DNA of 14,904 nucleotides from DATESG01 sp035270925 (GTDB lineage Bacteria > Bacillota_I > Bacilli_A > RFN20 > CAG-826): positions 1 through 14,904 of the forward strand of contig DATESG010000006.1 of the NCBI GenBank assembly GCA_035270925.1, given 5' to 3'. The first letter of the stretch is position 1. Every line of letters begins with the position of its first letter. Positions 6,333 to 12,679 of the stretch are shown here, one piece after another. The position numbers were made by a program, and so were the translations under genes. The notes under the pieces were generated by a model that saw only the letters and a list, made by a program, of their open reading frames with translations, did no database searches and was not told the DNA's origin.

Positions 6333-7714
6333 TTTTTAGTCCTCTTTTTTTCTAGGACAGCGTGTGTGATCACTGCTTGAGCGATTGAAATAAGTGCCCC
6401 GACTAACCAGTAAATGCCCATCGCGGCTGGTAATGACCACGACATAACTAGAATCATGATGAACATAAACCAGGTCATCATTTTCATTTGTGATTGTTGT
6501 TTATCGGCTGCTGGGTTAACAGTTGTTTTGACAACGTCTTTTTTAACCCGTTTCTTTGTCAGCCATTGCGTAATTCTTGTGGCGATGAATTGAGCGACGG
6601 CCATCAACAAGAAGAGGCCTGCGGCAGTCCACCAACTAGAACTAAACCAGTTAGACATCATCGAAGCTCCTAATTGGGCATTAAGGTTTAAACCTAAAAC
6701 CGAATCACTAGCAAGCGATGCGCTTCCTGTCATCGCGCCCCAGACCGCAATAAAGATTGGGAATTGGACGAACATAACAAGAATCGAACTAAGTGGATTG
6801 ATGTTGTTTTTCTTATATAAAGCCATTTGCGCATTGGCAAGACCTTGTTTTTCACTTTGGTTTGTATTTGAATTTGGATATTTTTGTTGAATCTTCGCGA
6901 GTTCAGGTTGAAGAGCTTGCATTTTTTGTTGTGAGACTGTTGATTTAAGGGTTACGAGAATCATTAAACTTCTAACAGTAACAGTAACAATTAAAATCGC
7001 CCAAACTTGACCAATACCACCGGCTCCAAAAGAAGTGGTGAGTACTTCAACAAAAGCTGCGATTGGATAAACGAGTAATCCTTCGATTGGTCCACGGCTG
7101 AATGCGTAACCCCAATCTTTGGCGGTGACAGTAATCTTTTCGCCTTCAGGTCCATATTGTCCTTCATCAAGCGCGATGCAAGCACGATATCTACCAACCT
7201 TAGTAGTTAACTCTGCTTTATATAGTGAATTAAAGTCGGCGGTTGGAACGTTTTCAATACCAAGTTCTTGGCCGAGGTCATAAACCCAAAGGTCAAAGTT
7301 ACCCCAGAGGTCTGTTCCTCGAGAGGTTGTGGTCGAATCTTTTGTTCCTAAGAATTTAAGATGTCCATATTCTTTAAGTGCGGCAGCGTTATTCTCTTCG
7401 ACACTTAGTTCAGTGTTCGCTGAGTAATAAGTGGTGGCTAATTCTAAAACTTCTTCATCTAGGCGAACCCAGAAAGTTTCGGTTGGAACAGCAAACCCTT
7501 GCGCTTCGGCTTTGGTGATAATTGATTGAAGATTATCATTATAGGCATAGGTTGTTTCGCTTCCTTCAACAGTTTTAATTAATCCGCTATCTTCGTTATA
7601 TAGCATGTGTGCCGTATCAGCAGGCGCACAAAAGCTGGCAGTACATCCGGATAACACAAAAACAGCGCTAATTAAACCGCCGAGTGTTAATAGTCGTTTA
7701 GTTTTTTTGTTCAT
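6329..7714 (-). CDS. yidC: Membrane protein insertase YidC, lipoprotein type with large extracytoplasmic insert
   Basis: YidC/Oxa1-family insertase placing proteins in the cytoplasmic membrane, alone or with Sec. Residues 1-24 form a lipoprotein signal (basic start, hydrophobic run, LSGC lipobox, Cys24). The five-helix core starts near residue 205: the amphipathic GPIEGLLVYP, TM1 with the groove Arg248 (VTVRSL), a cytoplasmic helical hairpin (about 258-305), INPLSSILVMFVQFPIFIAVWGA, and later helices ending near residue 452 with a basic tail. At 461 residues it is much longer than Bacillus SpoIIIJ (about 260); the excess is residues 25-205, a polar acidic segment with two Cys (29, 179) that I cannot assign to a known fold. 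The start at 7714 has the Shine-Dalgarno GGAGAT and overlaps rnpA by 17 nt. Confidence 0.94.
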   Translation of the reverse strand: MNKKTKRLLTLGGLISAVFVLSGCTASFCAPADTAHMLYNEDSGLIKTVEGSETTYAYNDNLQSIITKAEAQGFAVPTETFWVRLDEEVLELATTYYSANTELSVEENNAAALKEYGHLKFLGTKDSTTTSRGTDLWGNFDLWVYDLGQELGIENVPTADFNSLYKAELTTKVGRYRACIALDEGQYGPEGEKITVTAKDWGYAFSRGPIEGLLVYPIAAFVEVLTTSFGAGGIGQVWAILIVTVTVRSLMILVTLKSTVSQQKMQALQPELAKIQQKYPNSNTNQSEKQGLANAQMALYKKNNINPLSSILVMFVQFPIFIAVWGAMTGSASLASDSVLGLNLNAQLGASMMSNWFSSSWWTAAGLFLLMAVAQFIATRITQWLTKKRVKKDVVKTTVNPAADKQQSQMKMMTWFMFIMILVMSWSLPAAMGIYWLVGALISIAQAVITHAVLEKKRTKK

Positions 7715-8042
7715 TAATTTTTATCTCCGTTTTGGCTAACATTTTTTCGACCAATTCAGTTATTTGTTGATAAGAGTAATCAAGATAATTTTTACGAACA
7801 ACTGCAATTATTTCGAAATTAGGATATTTGTTAACATAATTGCTAAAAATCGATCTTAGTTGTCGTTTAACTTTATTTCTGACTACAGCATTGCCAACTT
7901 TCTTGCCAACCGCAAACCCTACTTTGAGATGGTCGCTGTTGCAAGTATAATATAACACCATTGCATTAGTCCTGAGTGCGGTCCCTTGTTGAATGATTCT
8001 CGTGAATTCCTTGTTGTCAGTCACGCGATTAAATCTCTTCAC
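7698..8042 (-). CDS. rnpA: Ribonuclease P protein component
   Basis: RnpA is the protein subunit of RNase P, which with the catalytic RNA removes 5' leaders from tRNA precursors. The 114-residue length is typical. The diagnostic RNR-type motif is present as VVRNKVKRQLR (residues 53-63), with the preceding GFAVGKKVGNAV strand-helix and a basic, helical overall composition. The start codon is GTG at 8042; a strong GGAGGAGGGG lies upstream with a slightly long spacing. Its 3' end overlaps yidC by 17 nt, so the two are probably coupled. It follows rpmH after a 50-nt gap holding a small stem-loop. The rnpB RNA gene is not in this window. Confidence 0.95.
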   Translation of the reverse strand: MKRFNRVTDNKEFTRIIQQGTALRTNAMVLYYTCNSDHLKVGFAVGKKVGNAVVRNKVKRQLRSIFSNYVNKYPNFEIIAVVRKNYLDYSYQQITELVEKMLAKTEIKINEQKN

Positions 8043-8069
8043 TTAAAACCCCTCCTCCATTAATAAAAT

Positions 8070-8085
8070 GCCGGACTTAACCGGC
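8070..8085 (-). other. Stem-loop between rpmH and rnpA
   Basis: GCCGG (8070-8074) pairs with CCGGC (8081-8085) around a 6-nt loop. On the minus strand it is followed by a broken T-stretch (CATTTTATT). It could be a weak attenuator lowering rnpA expression relative to L34, or a processing or stability hairpin. The short stem and interrupted U-tract make full termination doubtful. Confidence 0.5.
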
Positions 8086-8092
8086 GTTATAA

Positions 8093-8227
8093 TTAAACTG
8101 TTAATGAATAACGACCCTTGGCGCGACGGGCGGCCAAAATCTTGCGACCACTAGGGGTTGACATTCTTTCTCTAAAACCGTGAACGCGAGCTCTTTTGAT
8201 TTTACTTGGTTGATAAGTTCTTTTCAT
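8093..8227 (-). CDS. rpmH: 50S ribosomal protein L34
   Basis: L34 is a small, very basic protein of the large ribosomal subunit that lies buried in 23S rRNA. The 44 residues match the family's usual length and landmarks: MKRTYQPSK start, RARVHGFRERM, and the end GRKILAARRAKGRYSLTV with stop TAA at 8093-8095. The ATG at 8227 has the Shine-Dalgarno AAGGAG about 7 nt upstream. It is the first gene of the leftward unit rpmH-rnpA-yidC-jag and borders oriC, the classic position of rpmH opposite dnaA. Its promoter is seen about 50 bp upstream. Confidence 0.98.
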   Translation of the reverse strand: MKRTYQPSKIKRARVHGFRERMSTPSGRKILAARRAKGRYSLTV

Positions 8228-8275
8228 AATTTTTCTCCTTGTTATAAGAAATACAACATAAAGTTGTGCTCATAA

Positions 8276-8305
8276 ATTGTATATTCATTTACTATGTAAA
8301 GTCAA
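8276..8305 (-). promoter_or_regulatory. rpmH promoter (-35 TTGACT, -10 TACAAT)
   Basis: On the minus strand TTGACT (8305-8300) and TACAAT (8281-8276) are 18 bp apart; the overlapping TATACA gives a 16-bp alternative. This is a normal vegetative-sigma promoter, in contrast to the -35-less promoters of dnaA, dnaN, rlbA and mnmE. The leader is roughly 40 nt and contains a short ACAAC/GTTGT inverted repeat (8253-8267). Confidence 0.75.
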
Positions 8306-8345
8306 ACGATTAATAAAAAACTTATAAAAACAGCGAAATTCATCG

Positions 8346-8361
8346 TTTTAGGAGCCTAAAA
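8346..8361. repeat. Perfect 7-2-7 palindrome at the left edge of oriC
   Basis: TTTTAGGAGCCTAAAA is a perfect inverted repeat between the rpmH promoter and the first DnaA box. No U-tract follows on the minus strand and only A follows on the plus strand, so it is not a standard terminator. A protein-binding site, such as an origin regulator, is possible; no function is demonstrated. Confidence 0.5.
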
Positions 8362-8365
8362 AAAT

Positions 8366-8643
8366 TTGTCCACAAAAACTGTGGATTGGGTGCTCGGGTT
8401 GTGTGATTATGTTGTAATAGTTTCGAATTTAAGACGCTTATATATTGTGGATAACTTTTAGCGCTTGGGGATAACTCTCACCAATATCCCCATTTATCCA
8501 CGTTGAGAGATTTGCCCACAGCTTTGTCCACAGATAAAAGTTGTGGAAAGTGTGGATAACTCTATAAAATCGTACCTTTTTATCTACTCAATTGTGGACA
8601 AATTAAAATGACCTTTTTTCCTCTTTTTTTAGATTGTGGATAT
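8366..8643. other. oriC: oriC: DnaA-box cluster upstream of dnaA
   Basis: The 453-bp rpmH-dnaA interval has no gene and carries the replication origin. Exact DnaA boxes (TTATCCACA) are at 8446-8454 and 8551-8559, both on -. The one-mismatch form TTGTCCACA occurs three times: 8366-8374 (+), 8524-8532 (+) and 8593-8601 (-). Other one-mismatch boxes are 8466-8474 (-), 8494-8502 (+) and 8635-8643 (-). Weaker two-mismatch matches are at 8380-8388, 8484-8492, 8512-8520 and 8542-8550. A 19-nt homopyrimidine run (8612-8630) lies between the last two strong boxes. Gene polarity diverges from this point, supporting a bidirectional origin. By analogy with Bacillus a second element lies downstream of dnaA. 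Confidence 0.93.
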
Positions 8644-8672
8644 GTTAAAATTTCTTTGTAGTTAAACGGAGG
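8635..8672 (+). promoter_or_regulatory. dnaA promoter with abutting DnaA box, and Shine-Dalgarno
   Basis: TATGTTAAAAT (8641-8651) is an extended -10 with no recognisable -35; a pyrimidine run occupies that place. A one-mismatch DnaA box (8635-8643, -) overlaps the start of the motif, so DnaA binding should occlude the promoter: the usual autoregulatory arrangement. The leader is about 23 nt, with GGAGG at 8668-8672, 8 nt before the ATG. Confidence 0.75.
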
Positions 8673-8680
8673 CTAAGTTT

Positions 8681-10042
8681 ATGATCAAGTCCATATCTGA
8701 AATCACACAACTGTGGGACCGCGCGCTTGTTAGAATAAAAGAAAAAATCACTGAAAGGCATGTTTATGATGCTTTTTTCGCAAATACTTATATCAATGCG
8801 ATCAACGGTGACCAAATTTCGATTGTAGCAAATTCAAGTCTTGCAAAATCCGTGCTTTCTTCAACTTATACAGGCTTAATTGAAGAAACAATCGGCGACA
8901 TTACAGAGTCAAATTATCGTGTCGATTTCATAATTAGTGAAGAAATCACCAAAACCGTTGAAAAGCCTATCGAAAAGGCTCGTTCCTCGTTTTTTCAAAC
9001 CTCCAGAATTAACTCAAAATTCACTTTTGACAACTTCGTAGTCGGTCCAAACTCTAACCTTCAAGCTTATCAAGCTGCCTTAATGATTTCCTCGACTCCT
9101 GGTAAGATGTATAACCCTTTATTTATCTATTCCTCGTCAGGCTTAGGAAAAACCCACTTACTGCACGCAATCGGCAACTATATTAAAGAAAACACACCAT
9201 TACTTAATGTTCTATATATTTCCACTGATGATTTTGTTGAAGAATATATCCGTTTTGTTCACGGTGATAAAGAAAAAGAGTCTTTAAAGGATTTCTTTAG
9301 AGCAATTGACGTCTTACTAATCGATGATATTCAATTTTTAGCGGAAAAACCTAAAACCGAAGAGATGTTCTTCCATATCTTTAATTCTCTGGTCAACTCC
9401 AACAAGCAAATCGTCTTAACAAGCGACCGTCATCCTAGCGAATTAAAGGGTTTAGAAAACCGCTTAGTATCACGTTTTAATCAGGGTTTACAAATTTCGA
9501 TTTCGATTCCTGATTTAGAAACACGTAAACAAATTCTTAAAAAGAAAATCAGCGCTAACAATCTTGATGTCGAAGACTTTGAAGATGATGTGCTTGAGTT
9601 TTTTGCGGAACGTTTCGGCAATAACGTCAGAGATCTAGAAGGTGCGCTTAATCGGCTCCTCTTCTATATCATCAATATTCGCCCAACCAAGAAAGTTACA
9701 TACGATATTGCGGTTGAATCAGTGGAATCGCTCATAAGTGTTCTTGACTCACAAACAAAACTTAGCGAAAAACGCATTCTTACCGTTGTCGCTGATTATT
9801 ATAACCTTACGCCAACCCAGCTGACCGGCCGTAATCGCACTACCCAGGTAAGTATGGCAAGACACATTGCAATGTACTTGATGAGAACGCTGCTAGACCT
9901 ACCATTCTCAAAGGTCGGAAAAGCCTTTGGGGGCAAAGACCATTCGACTGTGATGAACGCGATTCAAAAAGTGGAGAAATTGTTGAAAAATGACCCCTCG
10001 TTTAAGAAGGTTATCGACGACCTCAATAATAGGCTAAAATAG
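8681..10042 (+). CDS. dnaA: Chromosomal replication initiator protein DnaA
   Basis: DnaA binds oriC boxes, oligomerises with ATP and opens the DNA. The 453 residues show the four-domain layout: domain I (about 1-80), a short variable linker (about 80-110), the AAA+ domain and domain IV. In AAA+, the Walker A region (151-158) reads SSSGLGKT, where most DnaA proteins have GGVGLGKT; Walker B is LLIDDIQF (Asp215, Asp216), then the sensor-1 strand IVLTSDRHPSEL and the Box VII segment NRLVSRF with the probable arginine finger. Domain IV has the signature QVSMARHIAMYLMR and GGKDHSTVM, which read DnaA boxes. The start is fixed by a GGAGG 8 nt upstream. dnaN follows after 126 bp with its own promoter. 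Confidence 0.98.
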   Translation: MIKSISEITQLWDRALVRIKEKITERHVYDAFFANTYINAINGDQISIVANSSLAKSVLSSTYTGLIEETIGDITESNYRVDFIISEEITKTVEKPIEKARSSFFQTSRINSKFTFDNFVVGPNSNLQAYQAALMISSTPGKMYNPLFIYSSSGLGKTHLLHAIGNYIKENTPLLNVLYISTDDFVEEYIRFVHGDKEKESLKDFFRAIDVLLIDDIQFLAEKPKTEEMFFHIFNSLVNSNKQIVLTSDRHPSELKGLENRLVSRFNQGLQISISIPDLETRKQILKKKISANNLDVEDFEDDVLEFFAERFGNNVRDLEGALNRLLFYIINIRPTKKVTYDIAVESVESLISVLDSQTKLSEKRILTVVADYYNLTPTQLTGRNRTTQVSMARHIAMYLMRTLLDLPFSKVGKAFGGKDHSTVMNAIQKVEKLLKNDPSFKKVIDDLNNRLK

Positions 10043-10081
10043 TCGTTTTATGTAATAAAGGTGTGTCATTGATCGCTGGTT

Positions 10082-10158
10082 TATGGTAAAATATTTGTAG
10101 TAAATACTGGGTTATCCCCAGAAACCACAGCCCTTATTATTATTATTGTTTGAAAGGA
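10082..10158 (+). promoter_or_regulatory. dnaN promoter (extended -10) and Shine-Dalgarno
   Basis: TATGGTAAAAT (10082-10092) is an extended -10; GTGTCA (10063-10068) is a poor -35 at 18 bp. AAAGGA at 10153-10158 is the Shine-Dalgarno, 10 nt before the ATG. The leader of about 70 nt includes the DnaA-box-like site and TTA repeats described separately. Confidence 0.65.
10112..10145 (+). other. Candidate DNA-unwinding element: DnaA-box-like site, GC spacer and TTA repeats
   Basis: A one-mismatch DnaA box, TTATCCCCA (10112-10120), is followed by a short spacer ending in GC-rich CAGCCC and then four TTA triplets (10134-10145) plus TTG. Read 3' to 5' on the other strand this is AAT-AAT-AAT-AAT, which fits the DnaA-trio pattern next to a box in Bacillus, where the unwinding element is also between dnaA and dnaN. 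The order box, GC-rich, trios is visible; the role is inferred. Confidence 0.55.
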
Positions 10159-10168
10159 ATAACAATAT

Positions 10169-11302
10169 ATGAAATTTAAAATAAATCGTGAGCAGTTTTT
10201 AAAAGGCTTAACCGTCGCTGCTAAACCAACAACAGCAAGATCACCGATTCCTGTTCTTGGTAACATTTTGTTAACGCTTGATGAAAAAGGATTACACCTT
10301 TTAGGCTCCAACGGAGAACTAGCAATCAAGACCTTAATTCCTTTGAAGGTAAATGACCTTGAAGTGATTAGGGTTTATACCGAAGGTGAATGCCTTGTCT
10401 CGAGCAAGATCATCACTGAAATGATTAGAAAACTTGAAGGCAACGAAATTGACTTTGAACTGTTTGATGGTTCAATCGCCAAGATTGAAGATGGAAGAAC
10501 CAAATATAATCTTAATTCCGTCCGCCCTGAAGAATATCCAGAAATCGACCTAGAGAAAAACGGGATCAACTTTGAAGTTGATAGTAAAAAGTTTATTCGC
10601 ATGGTTGACCAAACCTCGTTTGCCGCCAGCACCAAAGAGCAACGTCCGATTTTGACCGCTGTTCATCTTGAAGCCAGCGAAGGAGAATTAACCGCAATCG
10701 CGACTGATTCCGCGCGTTTAGCCAAAAAGACGATCGAGCTTAAGGACAATGTGACTTTCTCCGCCAACGTTCCAGCCCGCGTCCTTCTAGAAATCGCCAA
10801 AACGATCGAAACCACGCCAGGCGTTAGCGTTGTCGAAATTTCCGTTAGTGATAAGAAAATACTCTTTGAGTTTGACGGAACCGTGATTGCTTCACGCTTA
10901 ATTGCCGGCGATTATCCGAACACCAAAAACATTATTCCCAAGACATATAACAGTTTTCTTGAAATCAACTCAAGCGAACTTTTAAAAGCGATGGAACGGG
11001 TCGCTTTACTAGCCGCCAATGAAAGAGAGAATATTGTCAAACTCACGATGAGCGAAGATGCAGTTGTGATTTCTTCAAGAAGCCCACTTTCAGGTAGTGC
11101 AACCGAGACAATCACGACCAGTAAGTATTCAGGTGATCCCCTTGAAATATCCTTCAATTATCTTTTTGTTAGCGCGGCCGTAAAAGCTTGCCAAGCTGAA
11201 GATGTTAACCTGGGTTTTTTGGGCGAAATGAAGCCGTTTAGTGTCAAGGTTACCAATGACCATACCCACGTTCAAATTGTCACGCCAGTCCGTACTTATT
11301 AG
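10169..11302 (+). CDS. dnaN: DNA polymerase III subunit beta (sliding clamp)
   Basis: The beta clamp is a ring-shaped homodimer that tethers DNA polymerase III and many other replication and repair proteins to DNA. The 377 residues have normal length and three similar clamp folds. Family landmarks are the N-terminus MKFKINREQFLKGL..., PIPVLGNILL at about 27-36, RPILTAVHLE and ATDSARLA in the middle domain, and the C-terminal end PVRTY that forms part of the partner-binding pocket. The ATG at 10169 has AAAGGA 10 nt upstream. A strong terminator follows, so it may be expressed separately from rlbA-recF-gyrB. Its place after dnaA is nearly universal. Confidence 0.98.
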   Translation: MKFKINREQFLKGLTVAAKPTTARSPIPVLGNILLTLDEKGLHLLGSNGELAIKTLIPLKVNDLEVIRVYTEGECLVSSKIITEMIRKLEGNEIDFELFDGSIAKIEDGRTKYNLNSVRPEEYPEIDLEKNGINFEVDSKKFIRMVDQTSFAASTKEQRPILTAVHLEASEGELTAIATDSARLAKKTIELKDNVTFSANVPARVLLEIAKTIETTPGVSVVEISVSDKKILFEFDGTVIASRLIAGDYPNTKNIIPKTYNSFLEINSSELLKAMERVALLAANERENIVKLTMSEDAVVISSRSPLSGSATETITTSKYSGDPLEISFNYLFVSAAVKACQAEDVNLGFLGEMKPFSVKVTNDHTHVQIVTPVRTY

Positions 11303-11334
11303 CCTAAAAACAAGCACGTTTAACTAAGCCGTTT

Positions 11335-11361
11335 AAGGGAATATTAATATTCCCTTTTTTT
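11335..11361 (+). terminator. Rho-independent terminator after dnaN
   Basis: A perfect 9-bp stem (11335-11343 with 11348-11356) encloses a TTAA loop and runs into a T-tract (11355-11361). It lies 33 bp after the dnaN stop and 8 bp before the rlbA promoter, separating the two transcription units. Confidence 0.88.
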
Positions 11362-11368
11362 GTTGTTT

Positions 11369-11379
11369 TATGGTAAAAT
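11369..11379 (+). promoter_or_regulatory. rlbA-recF-gyrB promoter (extended -10)
   Basis: TATGGTAAAAT is identical to the dnaN promoter element. It lies 30 bp before the rlbA ATG, directly behind the dnaN terminator, whose sequence fills the -35 position without resembling TTGACA. Confidence 0.65.
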
Positions 11380-11409
11380 AAAGCATAGAAAAGAAGTAGA
11401 AAAAAACAT

Positions 11410-11631
11410 ATGAAAAAGAAGAACAAAGACGACTACATTACACTAGGCCAAGCCCTAAAAAAATACAACCTTGTTGCGACCGGTGGGGAAGGTAAAACCT
11501 TAATCATTAACGGCGAGGTTTTTGTTGATGGAATCATTGACACCAGACGTGGTCGCAAACTTTATGGCGGCGAAAAAGTTAGGGTGGCTGAGCAAGAAGT
11601 AGTAATTGTAAATGGTCATAACAAACCTTAG
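11410..11631 (+). CDS. rlbA: S4-domain RNA-binding protein RlbA/YaaA
   Basis: A 73-residue S4-like protein of the YaaA/RlbA family, which sits between dnaN and recF in many Firmicutes. The visible pattern is ITLGQALKKYNLVATGGEGKTLI, then NGEVFVDGIIDTRRGRKLYGGEKV, which matches the S4 alpha-L fold with its basic RNA-contacting loop (DTRRGRKLY). Members are thought to act in ribosome or RNA biology; the exact role is unsettled. The Shine-Dalgarno is weak (AAGAAGTAG). Its 3' end overlaps recF by 20 nt, so recF translation is probably coupled to it. Length and position are typical. Confidence 0.9.
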   Translation: MKKKNKDDYITLGQALKKYNLVATGGEGKTLIINGEVFVDGIIDTRRGRKLYGGEKVRVAEQEVVIVNGHNKP

Positions 11632-12679
11632 TCTTTATAACTTCCGCAATCACCAAAGTCTTGAAACGAGTTTTGTCAAAGGGCTCAATGTGCTTGTAGG
11701 CCCAAACGGGGCGGGTAAAACCAATATTGTTGAAGCAATTCATATGTTGGGCTTTGCTAGTTCGTTTCGCACGAGGGATAGCGCAGTCATCGTTCAAAAG
11801 GAAAAACCCAAAGCGCACATTGAAGCGATAATCAGCCTTCCTTACAAGACTGTCGTAGAGTTTGATATCACACCAAAAGCCAAAATTATCACGGTGAATG
11901 GTAAAATCTTAAGAAAAACAAGTGAATTAAATAAACTATTTAACCTCACAACATTTATTCCTGAAGATGTCTTCTTTTTTGACCGCGAGCCTAAAAACCG
12001 CCGTAAATTTCTCGATGAGCGCATTAGCAAAGAGAGTGAACTTTATTTACTTGCCCTCATTAATTATGAAAAGTTGCTAAAAGAACGAAACGCGCTGCTC
12101 AAAAGCGGGGCGCTAGATGAGCGCTTAGAGATCGTGACCGGGCAACTACTCAAAGAAGCCGAAAAAATCGTCACAGAGCGAGCTAAATACGTCAGGAAGA
12201 TAGAAACAGTCCTCAACAAGGTCATGTCGCAACTAACGCGAACACCAATGGTTGTTGCGCTTCGCTATCTACCTTCTCTTAGACCGGGCCATGACTTTCA
12301 AGAAAATGCTCGCAAACAATTTGTCGCAATTAGTGCGAAAGAAAGAATCTTACAAACGACAACACTAGGACCACACCGCGACGACTTAGCCGCCGTACTC
12401 CAAGGTAAAGATGTTAAAGATCATGCCTCACAAGGACAAAAAAGACTAATTGTGATTGCATTAAAAATTGCCCCCTACTTTATGGAAACGGATGCTAACA
12501 AGAAACCGGTCGTTATCCTTGATGACGTCTTATCCGAGCTAGATGAAAAGCACCAAGAACGGTTAATTGAATTATTAAACCAAATGTCTCAAGCGTTTGT
12601 GACGACAACTAAATATGAAAACTATGCTGCGGCCATTTATGATGTCGCGGCTGGACAAATAACAAGGAGGAACATCTAA
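11612..12679 (+). CDS. recF: DNA replication and repair protein RecF
   Basis: RecF is an SMC-like ATPase that, with RecO and RecR, loads RecA at gapped DNA and helps restart stalled forks. The 355-residue protein has the family N-terminus (LSLYNFRNHQ), Walker A GPNGAGKT at 30-37, a helical middle region, the ABC signature around SQGQKR (273-278) and Walker B VILDDVLSELD with Asp304 and Asp305. The D-loop and a late beta strand follow. It starts inside rlbA with only a weak Shine-Dalgarno of its own and ends in TAATG, overlapping the gyrB start by one base, so rlbA-recF-gyrB looks like one coupled operon. Confidence 0.97.
   Translation: MVITNLSLYNFRNHQSLETSFVKGLNVLVGPNGAGKTNIVEAIHMLGFASSFRTRDSAVIVQKEKPKAHIEAIISLPYKTVVEFDITPKAKIITVNGKILRKTSELNKLFNLTTFIPEDVFFFDREPKNRRKFLDERISKESELYLLALINYEKLLKERNALLKSGALDERLEIVTGQLLKEAEKIVTERAKYVRKIETVLNKVMSQLTRTPMVVALRYLPSLRPGHDFQENARKQFVAISAKERILQTTTLGPHRDDLAAVLQGKDVKDHASQGQKRLIVIALKIAPYFMETDANKKPVVILDDVLSELDEKHQERLIELLNQMSQAFVTTTKYENYAAAIYDVAAGQITRRNI

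Noticed and set aside
8541..8568. TTGTGG-16 bp-TATAAA as a second dnaA promoter
   Set aside because: The -35 is poor and the elements fall within DnaA boxes; the TATGTTAAAAT element closer to dnaA is better supported.
8228..8680. A CRISPR array or mobile element in the non-coding interval
   Set aside because: The repeats are 9-mers in both orientations with irregular spacing and match DnaA boxes; there are no spacers, transposase or terminal repeats.
10375..11157. Minus-strand open frames across dnaN, and similar antisense frames in gyrB, tatD and mnmE
   Set aside because: They are shadows of well-supported genes, with no Shine-Dalgarno, family motif or promoter of their own.
11898..11908. 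AATGGTAAAAT inside recF as a fifth copy of the promoter motif
   Set aside because: It differs at the first base, lies in coding sequence for NGKIL, and has no gene start nearby; chance in AT-rich coding DNA is enough.
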